Below, piece after piece: positions 34,658 through 44,777 of a stretch of 64,000 nt of DNA. The stretch covers positions 496,001-560,000 of the forward strand of contig NZ_JAPDPF010000002.1 of the NCBI RefSeq assembly GCF_026283925.1, read 5' to 3'. The position numbers were made by a program, and so were the translations under genes. The notes beneath the pieces were generated by a model. The model made no database searches. It was not told the DNA's origin and saw only the letters and a program-made list of their open reading frames with translations. Numbering within the stretch: the first letter of the stretch is position 1; the number at the start of each line of letters is the position of its first letter. Source of the stretch: Dyella halodurans. GTDB lineage: Bacteria > Pseudomonadota > Gammaproteobacteria > Xanthomonadales > Rhodanobacteraceae.

Positions 34658-35699
34658 GGTGATCGTGCTCCACCTTGACCGAAGCCGTCGCGCCGATGCG
34701 CATGAGCTGCTCGGGCGGGTCGTCGAGCCGCACCCACACCGGAAAACGTTGCGCCACCACCACCCAGTTGAGCGACCTTTCCACCACGGGCAGGCCGGGT
34801 CCGGCCTTGTCCTCCGGCTGCACGCCGGCGCCCAGGCTCTCTACATGGCCATGTACTGGCTGGTTCTCCCTGCCCATCAGCCAGGCCGTGGCCTTGTCGC
34901 CGATATGGATGTGCTCGAGATCGGTCTCCCGAAAATCAGCGACGGCATACCACTCATGCAATTTGATGAGGGTGAACAGTGGACTGCCGGCCGAGGCGAA
35001 GGCGCCCTCCGCCAGTTGCATGCCGACCACGCGCCCATCGAAGGGAGCGCGTATCGTCGCTTCGCGCAGATCCCGGGCGGCCAATGCCTCGGCAGCTTCG
35101 GCACCGGCGAGTTGCTCGACCAGGCTGGCAGTGTCGCCGACGGCCTCATGGGCCTGCGCCGCCTGCAACGTGCTGGCGGACAGCGCGGTTGCCGCGCTTT
35201 GCTCGTTGGTGCGCGCCTCATCGATCTGCTGCTGCGTGACGTAGCCCTTGCCAACCATTGGCTCCAGCCGTTCGCGCGTCGAGCGGGCCAGCGCGAACTG
35301 CTCCTTCGCCCGCTGGATCTGGGTGGACGCCGCCATGGCGCCCGAGGTCTGCGCATTCACCTGGCGACCCGTGAGATCGATGTCCGCCTTCAGCGCGGCG
35401 ACCTTCGCCTTTGCCTGCCGCAAGCGGAGTTCGAACGGCTCGGGGTCGATCTGCGCCAGCACATCGCCTTGCTTGACCCGTTGGTTGTTGACGACGCGGA
35501 TCACCGTAATGCGGCCGCTTACCTCCGGCGCAATACCGGCGGTGTAGGCAAACAGGTGAGCGTCGTGGGTCCGCGGACGGCGGTCCGCCACGAAGATGAC
35601 GACGACGAGCAGGACGAGCGCCACCGCCACGATAAGCAGGGTAAGGCTGCGCCCAAGCCACGAAGGTCGATTCGTTGTTGTCGTCATGGCGGCACTCAC
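34650..35699 (-). CDS. HlyD-type membrane-fusion protein of the FUSC efflux system
   Basis: A 349-residue periplasmic adaptor. One N-terminal TM helix (residues 17-38) precedes the lipoyl-like half APEVSGRITVIRVVNNQRVKQGDVLAQIDP, a coiled-coil hairpin (about 90-200) and the second lipoyl half ATIRAPFDGRVVGMQLAEGAFAS. The start is GTG at 35699 directly after the ytcA stop; ATG at 35687 is an alternative. The histidine-rich tail VEHDHHD is short. Confidence 0.9.
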   Translation of the reverse strand: MSAAMTTTTNRPSWLGRSLTLLIVAVALVLLVVVIFVADRRPRTHDAHLFAYTAGIAPEVSGRITVIRVVNNQRVKQGDVLAQIDPEPFELRLRQAKAKVAALKADIDLTGRQVNAQTSGAMAASTQIQRAKEQFALARSTRERLEPMVGKGYVTQQQIDEARTNEQSAATALSASTLQAAQAHEAVGDTASLVEQLAGAEAAEALAARDLREATIRAPFDGRVVGMQLAEGAFASAGSPLFTLIKLHEWYAVADFRETDLEHIHIGDKATAWLMGRENQPVHGHVESLGAGVQPEDKAGPGLPVVERSLNWVVVAQRFPVWVRLDDPPEQLMRIGATASVKVEHDHHD

Positions 35700-36023
35700 T
35701 CAGGCAAGCCAGATCAGCCACACGGCGAACGTGAAGGCCGCAAACAGCCCCAGATAGGCGACCAACGGCGCCGGAAGGACGGCGTCGATGCCCGTGCGAA
35801 CGAACACGCCACGCACGATCACGGTGAGGACCAGGGCGAGCAGCGCGCACACCATCCACGACGGAAAGTAGGAGCCGAGAATGTTTCGTGATGGCGCGCT
35901 GCTGCAGGCCTGGAGCAGGCCACCCATCGCGACCAGCGCAAGGCTACGCAGAGGGCCATGGCCAGCTCCGAGCGCTTTCGACCGCTCATCTCGCGTCAAC
36001 CGCATTAGCCCAGCCTGTCGCAT
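35700..36023 (-). CDS. YtcA-like small membrane lipoprotein
   Basis: A 107-residue protein with a lipoprotein-type signal (MGGLLQACSSAPSRN) and two hydrophobic helices in the second half, as in the YtcA family found beside FUSC/HlyD efflux genes. The start at 36023 has a strong GAGGGGG ribosome site. It is the first gene of the efflux operon. The biochemical role is unknown; it probably assists assembly of the pump. Confidence 0.8.
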   Translation of the reverse strand: MRQAGLMRLTRDERSKALGAGHGPLRSLALVAMGGLLQACSSAPSRNILGSYFPSWMVCALLALVLTVIVRGVFVRTGIDAVLPAPLVAYLGLFAAFTFAVWLIWLA

Positions 36024-36174
36024 GTAACCCCCTCGAACTTCGGAGTGCGCCTGCATGGGAAGGCGGAGGCCCCTCCGCGCGCGCCCTCCAACAAGGTCCA
36101 GCCGGCGACCCATGTCCGTAGCGGGCGACGCAGCGGAACGTCCCCGGTCGGTGCGATGCCGCGCCGTGACCTGA

Positions 36175-38424
36175 CTATTCGCGGACCACGTACGTATAGA
36201 AGCGGATGCGTCCCGCTTCCTGCACCTGGTAGACACCTTGCACTTCGTACGAGAACCCCGGGAAGCGGTTGCAGCTATCCTCGAACGCCGCGAAATAATC
36301 GACCATGGGCTGGGCCCGGTCATCGTAACGCTCGCCTGGGACGATGATGCCAATGCCCGGCGGATAGATCAGCGCCAGCGTGGCGGCGATGCGACCGGAC
36401 ACCTCGCTCATCGGCACGAAGTCCACCTCGCCACCGACAAGCGCCTCGTTTGCTTCACGCGCCGACATCGCCTGCTCGGGAAACGATTCGTATCGAAAGC
36501 ACAGTCGCTGCAGCTCCTTGATGTTCTTGGATACAAAGAAGTCGTGCATTTCCTGGGCAAGCTGTCGCAGCGAATAATTTCGATAGCGCTCTTCGTACTT
36601 CGCGTAAAGCGCAGGAACGACCGCCGAAAGTGGGCTATCGGCCTCATAGTGGTCCTTGAAGCGCTCCAGCGCCGCCACCAGCATCGCCATCTTTCCCTCA
36701 CCTACCGCGGGCGTCATCAGGAACAGGATGCTGTAGAGGTCATTCTTCTCGGGAATGACATGGATCTCGCGCAGGAAATTGGCGAGGATCGTCGCCGGCA
36801 GCCCGGTCTTCTCGTAGCTGCCCGAACTCGTATCGATACCGCGGGTGATCAGCATCAGCTTGGTCGGATCGACCATCGCCAGGTCGTCGCCCAGGTTGCG
36901 GTAGCCGTGCCATTTTTCACCGGGCGCCAGCTGCCAGAAGGCCTGCTCCCGCGCCAGCACGTCGGTGGGCACGTGCTCCCACTTGGTCTTCTTGCCGTGG
37001 AAGTCCACCATGTGCGGAACAAAGGGGTCGATCAAACCGTTGAAGCGCTTGCGTATCGCCTTGCGCGCCACGATGCCGAGCTTCACCATGTCGTCCCACA
37101 GCACCCTGCCCGCCTTGTCCCCATGCATTTGCGCGTTGACATCGAGACTGGAGAACAGCGGGTAGAACGGCGATGTCGACGCTTGCAGCATGAACATCTC
37201 ATTGAAGCGCTTGTGATTGATGCGAAACGACTTGCCGCGGATGTGCTCGTCGCGAACGTGGATCTGCGACGCCTGGGAAAAACCGGCGAGCTGCTTATGG
37301 GTGGACTGCGTGGCGATCACGCCCGGGTCTTTTTCAGAGAGCTTCAGGCCCATGCTGAAATGGTGCTTCATCAGCGGATGAAACGCGCCGAAGCCCGCCC
37401 AGGCCTCGTCGAAGTGTATGTATTCGCAAAGGTGGCCGATCTTGTCCAGCACCTTCTTGGCGTTATAGACCGTACCGTCATAGGTGCACTGCTCGATGAT
37501 GGCAACACGAATCGGACGCTCCTTCTTCCATGCATCGGTGCCTTTCAGCCGCGGATGGTTCTTCAGTTTTTCGCGGATCGCGTCTTCGTCGAACGCCGAC
37601 GCATCGATTGGCCCCACCATGCCGAAGCCATTGCGATCCGTTTCGAGGTAGATCGGGATGGCGCCTGCGAACAGCAGCGCGCCGTGGTGATTGGACTTGT
37701 GGTTGTTCCGGTCAAACAGGACCACGTCCTTGCTGCGCAACAGGGCCGTATTCACGACCTTGTTCGACGACGAGGTACCGCTGAGTACGAAATAGGTGCG
37801 GTCCGCGTGAAATATCCTGGCGGCAGCCTGTTGCGCGGACAGCGCGGGACCCTCGTGGATCAGCAGGTCGCCAAGTGACACCATGGCATTGCAGATGTCG
37901 TCCCGGAATACGTTCTCGCCCATATGCTCATAAAAAAGCCGGCCAATTGGGTGATGCATGAACATCTGGCCGCCCTGGTGGCCGGGGCAGGCCCACGTCC
38001 GGTTGGCGTCGAAGTCGTATTGCATCAGCGCGCCGAAGAACGGCGTCCTGAGGCTAAGGGCATAGTGCTCGACCGAGGCCAGCAGGCGCTTCTCATAGAA
38101 CTCCCGTGTTTCGAGTTCAGCGATCACCACGCCGTCGAGCGACTTCAGAAACGGCTCGGCAAACGTCTCGTCTTCCCGGCTGCTGATCATGAAGATCGGC
38201 ATGCGCAGGCCTCGCTCATCGCGGGCGCTGATCGCGGCAGGCGCATCCTCGCGCGATACGATGATGGCGCCAAGATCGGCGCCGTTGCGGATCGCCTGCA
38301 CAATCTGATCAGAGGCAATGGACTGCACGTCGAAGTGCAATTCATCCTCAAGGACTTGTGCGACGACTCCAGTCGGCTCACCAATAACGAGGATACGAAG
38401 ATAGCGCTGGACAGGAATGCTCAT
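36175..38424 (-). CDS. speC: Ornithine decarboxylase (SpeC/SpeF type)
   Basis: A 749-residue fold-III PLP decarboxylase making putrescine from ornithine. It matches E. coli SpeC closely: CPGHQGGQMFMHHPIGRLFY, FGEN-like GENVFRDDICNA, LFDRNNHKSNHHGALL, TYDGTVYNAKKVLDKIGHLC and the PLP lysine in STHKQLAGFSQASQIH. The N-terminal wing (residues 1-130) is receiver-like, as in the biodegradative forms. The start MSIPVQRYLRIL is preferred over an extension of 13 residues. It is an isolated gene; other basic-amino-acid decarboxylases of the fold are less likely. Confidence 0.88.
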   Translation of the reverse strand: MSIPVQRYLRILVIGEPTGVVAQVLEDELHFDVQSIASDQIVQAIRNGADLGAIIVSREDAPAAISARDERGLRMPIFMISSREDETFAEPFLKSLDGVVIAELETREFYEKRLLASVEHYALSLRTPFFGALMQYDFDANRTWACPGHQGGQMFMHHPIGRLFYEHMGENVFRDDICNAMVSLGDLLIHEGPALSAQQAAARIFHADRTYFVLSGTSSSNKVVNTALLRSKDVVLFDRNNHKSNHHGALLFAGAIPIYLETDRNGFGMVGPIDASAFDEDAIREKLKNHPRLKGTDAWKKERPIRVAIIEQCTYDGTVYNAKKVLDKIGHLCEYIHFDEAWAGFGAFHPLMKHHFSMGLKLSEKDPGVIATQSTHKQLAGFSQASQIHVRDEHIRGKSFRINHKRFNEMFMLQASTSPFYPLFSSLDVNAQMHGDKAGRVLWDDMVKLGIVARKAIRKRFNGLIDPFVPHMVDFHGKKTKWEHVPTDVLAREQAFWQLAPGEKWHGYRNLGDDLAMVDPTKLMLITRGIDTSSGSYEKTGLPATILANFLREIHVIPEKNDLYSILFLMTPAVGEGKMAMLVAALERFKDHYEADSPLSAVVPALYAKYEERYRNYSLRQLAQEMHDFFVSKNIKELQRLCFRYESFPEQAMSAREANEALVGGEVDFVPMSEVSGRIAATLALIYPPGIGIIVPGERYDDRAQPMVDYFAAFEDSCNRFPGFSYEVQGVYQVQEAGRIRFYTYVVRE

Positions 38425-38753
38425 GATCAACCTCGCCCTCACCTGTGCTGTTGGCGACGACATCGAATCCCGTAGTCGGACCGTTGGCGGCTGCGCCTTT
38501 CCTGGTTTGCGCGAAGGCCTGTGCTAAAGCAAGCCTACGTTCACGCCATCTTTCGGGATGGATAGCCGTAGTTCTGCCGGCGGTGCGACTGCCCGGCCTA
38601 TCTTCCGCACATGGCCACGGGATGTAATCCGTATTTTTACGGAGCACGGCCACGATCGTGCGGAAAGCCGATGGCGCCGCGCAAAGTGCAGGCCAAGCGA
38701 GGTACTGCCAGGGCGATGTAGCGGCCCGACGACCAGGCAAGGTTTTGGAGCGG
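38425..38753. other. Intergenic region between speC and the dioxygenase gene
   Basis: About 330 bases between divergent genes. It should hold both promoters. The frame of the dioxygenase is open back to 38658, but without a ribosome site or family-like residues. No clear operator, riboswitch or RNA gene was seen. Confidence 0.4.
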
Positions 38754-39539
38754 ATGGCGCAGATCGCCTACCATGGCGGCATGCACAATCACACCGACCT
38801 GCAAGCTTCATCGCTGCTGCACGCAGTGAGTCTCGATGGATTCGCCTTTGTCTCAGCCGAAAACATGGGCACCCTGCTCGCCTCAAGCGGAGAACTGGAG
38901 GATTGGGCGGGCTTCGTGGATAGCTGGAACCATCTCGAGCCCGACCGGTATCTGGCGGCCAAGGGGCGCTTTCGTCGAAGGCGCCATGCGACGTTTTCCG
39001 CCACGGCACAGAGCCCCGTTGTGCCGGAGCCCCATCAGGCGCACTTCCAGGCACTGCAGTACAACGCGCTGCAGGGCGATATCGAACGATGGTTTGAGCC
39101 GATATCTGCCGCCGTGGTGGCTGGTTCCACCCTGCGTGCCATCCTGACCTTTTGCAACGAGTTCTTTAGTTCGTTGGCGTCGCCTGCGCCTCGCTGGCAT
39201 ATCGAGGTTCATCAATTTCGCATCGAGGCCACGGCCGGTGTGGCTGGCGAGCCGACGCCGGAAGGCAGCCATCGTGACGGCGTCGACTACGTCCTGGTGC
39301 TGCTGGTGAATCGCCACAACATAGCGAGTGGCACGACGACGATTCACGCGCCGGATGGGCGCCTGCTGGGGGAATTCACGCTTGCACGACCACTCGACGC
39401 GGCCTTGATTCATGATCCCCGGGTCTTCCATGGGGTGACGCCAGTGATGCCGCTCGTCGCCGATGAACCTGCGTTTCGTGATGTGCTGGTGGTGACGTTC
39501 AGAGCGGTCCCGTCAGAAGCAGCGACCGGCTCAACCTGA
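38754..39539 (+). CDS. 2-oxoglutarate/Fe(II) dioxygenase family protein (PF10014-like)
   Basis: A 261-residue protein like the 2OG-Fe dioxygenases that include free L-isoleucine 4-hydroxylase. The Fe ligands are visible in PEGSHRDGVDYV (His, Asp) and HDPRVFHGVTPV (distal His), with the 2OG arginine in FRDVLVVTFRA. VHQFRIEATAG precedes the first motif. It probably hydroxylates a free amino acid or related compound. The start is uncertain (38754 or 38781). It lies between speC and selD with no obvious link. Confidence 0.75.
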   Translation: MAQIAYHGGMHNHTDLQASSLLHAVSLDGFAFVSAENMGTLLASSGELEDWAGFVDSWNHLEPDRYLAAKGRFRRRRHATFSATAQSPVVPEPHQAHFQALQYNALQGDIERWFEPISAAVVAGSTLRAILTFCNEFFSSLASPAPRWHIEVHQFRIEATAGVAGEPTPEGSHRDGVDYVLVLLVNRHNIASGTTTIHAPDGRLLGEFTLARPLDAALIHDPRVFHGVTPVMPLVADEPAFRDVLVVTFRAVPSEAATGST

Positions 39540-39746
39540 TTGAAGCCGACGCGGGCGATCCAAATGGATGCCGAGGGCCGCCACACTGCGTTCCGCCCTA
39601 CTCGCGACGTCTACCCGGCACGTCGAGGCAGCCGCGAATTCTTCTGACCAAGGCAAGAACGCCTGCAACGTGCTTTACGGTCCAAGGCTTTTCGCTATGC
39701 TGCCCGGAACGTAGCACTGCGCTATCGGGACTTGCCGAGGATCGCC

Positions 39747-40787
39747 ATGACCTCCGTTCGTTTGACCGACCTCGCCCACGGCGGCGGCTGTGGCTGCAAG
39801 CTGGCGCCTTCGGTGCTTCAGCAACTGCTCGCCGACAAGCCGGCCACCATGCCATTCGCGCAGCTCCTGGTGGGCACCGAGTCCAGTGACGACGCAGCCG
39901 TATGGCAGGTCGACGAGCGCACCTGCGTGATCGCCACCACCGATTTCTTCATGCCGGTGGTCGACGATCCGTTTGATTTCGGCAGCATCGCCGCGGCCAA
40001 TGCGCTGTCCGACGTGTACGCGATGGGCGGCAAGCCGATCATGGCCCTGGCCATCCTGGGAATGCCGCTGAACAAGATCGACGTGGAGACGGTGCGCGCC
40101 ATCCTCGCCGGCGGCGAAGCGATCTGCGCGCAGGCCGGCATTCCCATCGCCGGCGGCCACTCGATCGATTCGGCCGAGCCGATTTACGGACTCGCCGCGA
40201 TCGGACTATGCGAGCCCACGAACGTGCGCCGCAACTCTGGTGCGCGAGCGGGCGATGCACTGATCCTGACCAAGGGCCTTGGCGTCGGCATCTACTCGGC
40301 CGCCTTCAAGAAGCAGGCCCTGCCGACGCATGCGTATGCGGAGATGCTTGCCTCGACGACCCAGCTCAACCGCATCGGCCAGGAGCTGGCCATGGATGCG
40401 GATGTGCACGCCATGACGGACGTCACCGGCTTCGGCTTGCTCGGCCATGGCCTCGAATTGGCAGTGGCCAGCGGCCTGCGGCTTCGCATCGAACAGGCGC
40501 GCCTGCCCTTCTTCGCCCAGGCCGAGGCCTTGGCCGAGGCAGGCCATGTCACGGGCGCCTCCCAGCGAAACTGGAACAGCTACGGCGACCGCGTCGCCCT
40601 GCCTCCGGACCTGTCGGCATGGCGCCGCGCGCTCCTGACCGATCCACAGACTTCGGGTGGCTTGCTGGTCTCTTGCACGATGGAGCGAGCCGAAGCGATA
40701 CGAGCGATGATCGAGGCGGCTGGCTATTCGCGTGCAAGCATCATCGGAACGGCCGTGACCGGCACGCCTGGCATCGAAGTCGTGTGA
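39747..40787 (+). CDS. selD: SelD, selenophosphate synthetase
   Basis: A 346-residue enzyme making selenophosphate from selenide and ATP for Sec-tRNA synthesis. The catalytic motif is [10 protein letters not shown] (C15, K18), so this SelD uses Cys and not Sec. Further blocks are [61 protein letters not shown] and [14 protein letters not shown]. The start at 39747 has GAGG 6 bases upstream. It is convergent with selA-selB-selC, with a hairpin cluster between. Confidence 0.95.
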   Translation: MTSVRLTDLAHGGGCGCKLAPSVLQQLLADKPATMPFAQLLVGTESSDDAAVWQVDERTCVIATTDFFMPVVDDPFDFGSIAAANALSDVYAMGGKPIMALAILGMPLNKIDVETVRAILAGGEAICAQAGIPIAGGHSIDSAEPIYGLAAIGLCEPTNVRRNSGARAGDALILTKGLGVGIYSAAFKKQALPTHAYAEMLASTTQLNRIGQELAMDADVHAMTDVTGFGLLGHGLELAVASGLRLRIEQARLPFFAQAEALAEAGHVTGASQRNWNSYGDRVALPPDLSAWRRALLTDPQTSGGLLVSCTMERAEAIRAMIEAAGYSRASIIGTAVTGTPGIEVV

Positions 40788-40816
40788 CCAAACCGCCAGC
40801 AAGCGCGCTACGGGGC

Positions 40817-40878
40817 CAGCCTTCGGCTGTCCAAACTTGCTCCTGCAAGTTTGTCGAACCCGAGTGGGTTCTCACCCA
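40817..40878. repeat. Three close hairpins after selD
   Basis: Within 62 bases lie three inverted repeats: CAGCC-TTC-GGCTG (40817-40829), CAAACTTGC-TCCT-GCAAGTTTG (40832-40853) and TGGGT-TCTC-ACCCA (40865-40878). They are followed by a fourth, terminator-like hairpin. The compact series looks like a dispersed palindromic element or a processed 3' end. Confidence 0.5.
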
Positions 40879-40900
40879 GTCTTTCCCTTAGAAACGAAAA

Positions 40901-40917
40901 CGCCCCCGGCGGGGGCG
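40901..40917. terminator. Bidirectional terminator between selD and selC
   Basis: CGCCCCC-GGC-GGGGGCG with A-rich sequence on the left (GAAACGAAAA) and T-rich sequence on the right (CTTTCATTT). It can therefore terminate both the selD transcript and the leftward selA-selB-selC transcript, whose tRNA 3' end is 11 bases away. Confidence 0.75.
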
Positions 40918-40927
40918 CTTTCATTTC

Positions 40928-41023
40928 TGGCGGAAGAGAGTGGGAGTCGAACCCACCCGAGACAGTCTGGCTGCCTCACCCGGATTTGAAGTCCGGACGC
41001 CCCACCGGGGACGATGCTCTTCC
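40928..41023 (-). tRNA. selC: tRNA-Sec (selC), anticodon UCA, CCA encoded
   Basis: The minus strand reads GGAAGAGCATCG at the 5' end and CTCTTCCGCCA at the 3' end, a full 8-bp acceptor stem typical of bacterial tRNA-Sec. The anticodon arm has GGACTTCAAATCC (anticodon TCA), and the T arm has GGGTTCGACTCCC. The long variable arm lies between them. The sequence is close to E. coli selC. It starts 14 bases after the selB stop on the same strand. Confidence 0.96.
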
Positions 41024-41037
41024 ATGGAACACGATCA

Positions 41038-42969
41038 CTATGGCACGGGCCCGAACAAGTCCAGGTAGCGTGCCTGGATCCTGCGCAAGGTGCCGTGATT
41101 GAGCGTGACACCCTGCCGGTCGAAGAATTCTAGTATCTGGATCGCCACTTTTCGACCTATCCCGAGGCGGTCGCGGAACTGCGCCGCGGTAAATCGGCCC
41201 TCGGCCGCCCGGGCGGCCAGTTCGGCGGCGATCAGCGCCATCTCGTGCATCGTCGCGCGCACAAAGAAATGGTCGTGCGCCACTTCGTCAACCAGGCCCA
41301 GCCGCGCCGCGAAGGTCATCAGTTGCCGGATGTCGTGCTCCGGACGCTTGAGCGTCCCGGCAATATCGCGGACCCGCGGCGGGCAGAAACGCGCATCGCC
41401 GCCAAGCAGCGGGGCGATCAACCGCCATGACGCCTCGCGTTCGGGACTCAACTGCAGCGAGTGGCCCGGCAGGCGCACAAACGCACCGTCGCGCACGACA
41501 CGACCGGCGAGGTCCGCGTGCTGCAGGGCCAGCGCAAACGCAGCAGCAGGTAGTCTCGGTTGCGATGCAAGCCGCAGTTTCTCGCGGCCCATGCCTTGCA
41601 GGTCCGGGTTCGCCGCGTGAAAGGCCTGCACACACTCGACCACGCCCGCGACGAAGCGTTGCCAATGCTTCTGGCTGATCGCGATGCGCTGCTCGCCAAC
41701 AGGAAAGACCACGGGCGAGATGGCGGCAGCCATGTCATCCACTTTGGCCGCAGACAAAGCGCGATCCCGCGCAAAGGCCGACAGATCGCTCACGAACGGT
41801 GGCGCATCGAGCAAGGCGGCAAAGGCCTCCTGCGGATCGACGATGGCCAACGCGGCCCGCTGGGCCTCACGTTCCGCGGTTCGACGTTGGCGTGACGGGG
41901 CACGCAGGTCGAGTAAGTCACCGCCGCCGATCGTGCGCTGGGCGGAGACATCACGCAGCACGAAGCGATCGAGCGCTGCAGCTGCCATCGGGCGACTCAA
42001 TACCAGCTGCACGTCTGCAGTGCCGCCTGGGAGCAGCTGCTCGCCTTCAAGCAGGACAATGCGCGCGCCGACCTCGACGGCGCCATGGTGCAGTCGCGCC
42101 GGGAACCATTGACCGAGGGGCCTGGTTTCGCCTGGCAAGAGATGCAGGCGCGCGTCGATGCGCTCGGTCGGCGCGTGCAGGAACGGATCGACGACCATGT
42201 CGCCGCGATGAATCGCGTCCTTGGCGATGCCTTCACCGGCGAGATTGAGAGCGCAACGATCGCCTGCCCTTCCCTGTTCCACTTCGCGATTCTGCGCATG
42301 CAGCGAGCGCACGCGCGCGCCCAGCCCCGAAGGACTAAGCATGACCTGATCCTTGACGCGCACGACGCCGGACAACACCGTGCCGGTCACCACCACGCCG
42401 ATGCCGGCCAGGGTGAACACGCGATCGACCGCAAGGCGAAAGCGACCGTCATCGGCGCGTTCGCCCGCCGCGCGTGCTTCGGCGGCAAGCCGATCGCGCA
42501 ACGCATCGATGCCCTGGCCCGTGGTCGAAGCGACCGGCAGGATCTCGGCGCCCTCGAGCGTGGTGCCTGCGGTGGCCGCGCGAATCTGCGCGCTGACTTC
42601 AGCCAGCCGTGCGGGCGTCGCCAGGTCGGCCTTGGTAATCGCGATCAGGCCTCGAGCGATGCGCAACAGATCCAGGATCGCCAGATGTTCCAGAGTCTGC
42701 GGCATCACCCCGTCGTCGGCTGCCACCACCAGCAGGGCAAAGTCGATGCCACTGGCACCCGCAACCATCGTGTGCACGAAACGCTCATGGCCGGGAACGT
42801 CAATGAAGCCGAGTATCGAGCCGTCGTCCAGCGGCAGATAGGCAAAGCCCAGATCGATGGTGATGCCGCGGACTTTTTCCTCTTTCAGGCGATCGCAGTC
42901 GACACCGGTCAAGGCCCTGACCAGCGCGGTTTTGCCGTGGTCGATATGGCCGGCGGTGCCGACGATCAT
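41038..42969 (-). CDS. selB: SelB, selenocysteine-specific elongation factor
   Basis: A 643-residue GTPase that brings Sec-tRNA to UGA codons marked by a SECIS hairpin. The G domain has [23 protein letters not shown] and ITKADL. EF-Tu-like domains follow, and the C-terminal 250 residues form winged-helix repeats that bind the SECIS RNA. The start overlaps the selA stop (ATGA at 42966-42969). The last winged helix reads [19 protein letters not shown]. Confidence 0.95.
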   Translation of the reverse strand: MIVGTAGHIDHGKTALVRALTGVDCDRLKEEKVRGITIDLGFAYLPLDDGSILGFIDVPGHERFVHTMVAGASGIDFALLVVAADDGVMPQTLEHLAILDLLRIARGLIAITKADLATPARLAEVSAQIRAATAGTTLEGAEILPVASTTGQGIDALRDRLAAEARAAGERADDGRFRLAVDRVFTLAGIGVVVTGTVLSGVVRVKDQVMLSPSGLGARVRSLHAQNREVEQGRAGDRCALNLAGEGIAKDAIHRGDMVVDPFLHAPTERIDARLHLLPGETRPLGQWFPARLHHGAVEVGARIVLLEGEQLLPGGTADVQLVLSRPMAAAALDRFVLRDVSAQRTIGGGDLLDLRAPSRQRRTAEREAQRAALAIVDPQEAFAALLDAPPFVSDLSAFARDRALSAAKVDDMAAAISPVVFPVGEQRIAISQKHWQRFVAGVVECVQAFHAANPDLQGMGREKLRLASQPRLPAAAFALALQHADLAGRVVRDGAFVRLPGHSLQLSPEREASWRLIAPLLGGDARFCPPRVRDIAGTLKRPEHDIRQLMTFAARLGLVDEVAHDHFFVRATMHEMALIAAELAARAAEGRFTAAQFRDRLGIGRKVAIQILEFFDRQGVTLNHGTLRRIQARYLDLFGPVP

Positions 42970-44399
42970 GGGGTGCCCGCAGCCAGGCCGTCCATGTCGA
43001 GCTGGCCCAGGGCCGACAGGAACAGTGATTCTTCCGCTTCGTCCAGGCAACGCAAATCCAGGTGGAGAGCGCCATCGGCCACGCGGCCGATGATCGGGCG
43101 CGGCAACGCGCGCAAGGCCGCGCCCAGCCGCTCCAGCTCGCGCTGGCTGCCATGCGGGCGGATCAGCAGCGCAGCACTGGCGAGGGTGTCCAGCGGCAAT
43201 GCACCGGAGCCGACCTGGCTGGAGCAATCGCCGACCTCGACCACGAAGGCATCCCCAAGCTGCTCGGCCACCGCCGGCTGCAGGCGGCGCGCCTGCGCCG
43301 CGATCTCCACCTTGCGCCGACTCAGCCAGCGCAAGGTAGGCAGTCGCTCGGCGAGGCGATCAGGATCACGGTACAGATTCAGCGTGGCCTCGATGGCTGC
43401 CAGGCGAAGCTTGTCCACGCGCAGCGCGCGCTTGAGCGGATTGCGGTTGATCTGCGCGATCAACGCGCGGTCCCCGACAATGAAGCCGGCTTGCGGACCA
43501 CCCAGCAGCTTGTCGCCGGAAAACGTCACCAGCCGCGCGCCCTCGGCCACGGCCTGGCGTACGGTGGGTTCCCTGGCCAGTCCGTAGCCGGAAAGATCGA
43601 CGAGGCTGCCGGAGCCCAGGTCGTTCAACAAGGGCACCCCTGCAGCATCGGCCAGCGCCGCCAACTCGGTCGCGCCAACCTCCGCAGTGAAGCCCTGGAT
43701 CCTGTAGTTCGAGGTATGCACCTTGAGCACGAGGCCCGTGTCTGGATTGATCGCGTCACGGTAATCGGCCGCATGGGTTCGGTTGGTGGTACCCACTTCG
43801 ACCATGCGTACGCCGGCCCGCGCCATGATGTCAGGCATGCGGAAGGCGCCGCCGATCTCGATCAGCTCGCCGCGCGAGACCACCACCTCGCGCCCGAGCG
43901 CAAACGTATTGAGGCAAAGCAAGACCGCCGCGGCATTGTTGTTCACCACCGTGGCGTCTTCCGCACCGGTCAGGTCGCGCAGCAAGGCACGCAGGTGATC
44001 GTCGCGCTCTCCGCGTCCGCCACCGTCCAGGTCGTATTCCAGAGCCACGGCATGGCGCATCGCTGCCACCGCCGCATCGATCGCGGCTTCCGCCAGCACC
44101 GCACGGCCAAGATTGGTGTGCAGCACCGTGCCGGTGAGATTGAACAGCGGGCGCAGGCCCGCTGCGTGCGCTTCCAGCAAGCTGCGGGCCCGCTGCGCCA
44201 GTTCCATAGCACTGGGCGCCACGCTGGCGCCTGCACGCAGAGCCTCGCGCGCTTCGTCGATGGCCTGGCGTATTGCCTGGGTGGTAGGGACACGCCCATG
44301 GCGTTGCTGCAGCAACGCTGCTTCGGCGGTCGCCAGTACGGCGGCAACCGCTGGCAGGCGACGCAAGGAAGAAACCTCGGACTCGGCCATGGCGCTCAT
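42966..44399 (-). CDS. selA: SelA, L-seryl-tRNA(Sec) selenium transferase
   Basis: A 477-residue PLP enzyme converting Ser-tRNA(Sec) to Sec-tRNA(Sec). It has the N-terminal tRNA-binding part ([13 protein letters not shown]), [61 protein letters not shown] and the PLP lysine in [13 protein letters not shown]. The start could be 44399 or 44390. It is the first gene of selA-selB-selC; its promoter should lie in 44400-44777. Confidence 0.95.
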   Translation of the reverse strand: MSAMAESEVSSLRRLPAVAAVLATAEAALLQQRHGRVPTTQAIRQAIDEAREALRAGASVAPSAMELAQRARSLLEAHAAGLRPLFNLTGTVLHTNLGRAVLAEAAIDAAVAAMRHAVALEYDLDGGGRGERDDHLRALLRDLTGAEDATVVNNNAAAVLLCLNTFALGREVVVSRGELIEIGGAFRMPDIMARAGVRMVEVGTTNRTHAADYRDAINPDTGLVLKVHTSNYRIQGFTAEVGATELAALADAAGVPLLNDLGSGSLVDLSGYGLAREPTVRQAVAEGARLVTFSGDKLLGGPQAGFIVGDRALIAQINRNPLKRALRVDKLRLAAIEATLNLYRDPDRLAERLPTLRWLSRRKVEIAAQARRLQPAVAEQLGDAFVVEVGDCSSQVGSGALPLDTLASAALLIRPHGSQRELERLGAALRALPRPIIGRVADGALHLDLRCLDEAEESLFLSALGQLDMDGLAAGTP

Positions 44400-44777
44400 C
44401 CAGTGACATCGCCGATCACCCTGGGCTTGATGCGAGAGCGCGGCGGCGAAGACTCGGTAGCCCCTATGCTGGGGTGCGCGCCAAGCCTGGGTCAAGGCGA
44501 GCCTGCTCACCAGATCTTTGATGACGATCGGCCCTGACATATACATCGGCATCACATGGCACTGGCCACGCTGCCTGCGGGCAGGCGTACGTGCCACACC
44601 TCAGGTGCGTGCATGACAGCGATCTTGTTCCAGTGCCGTAGCGGGCGCTGCGCCATGATGGCATTCGCCGTTGCTCCAAGGTCTTGCCCCTCCGCAGCGC
44701 ATCGGCCTGCGGCTTACGGATGGCAATGTCGTGCCCTGTAGGGCCGTGATGTCCGGACTGCTCGTCGGGGAAGATCG
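44400..44777. other. Divergent intergenic region between selA and the permease gene
   Basis: About 380 bases, divergent promoter region. I found no supportable gene, FNR-type site or known riboswitch. Short open frames cross it, but their products look random. Confidence 0.4.

Noticed and set aside
36238-37878. 546-codon open frame on the plus strand
   Set aside because: Antisense to speC, which is unmistakable; no recognisable protein in the shadow frame.
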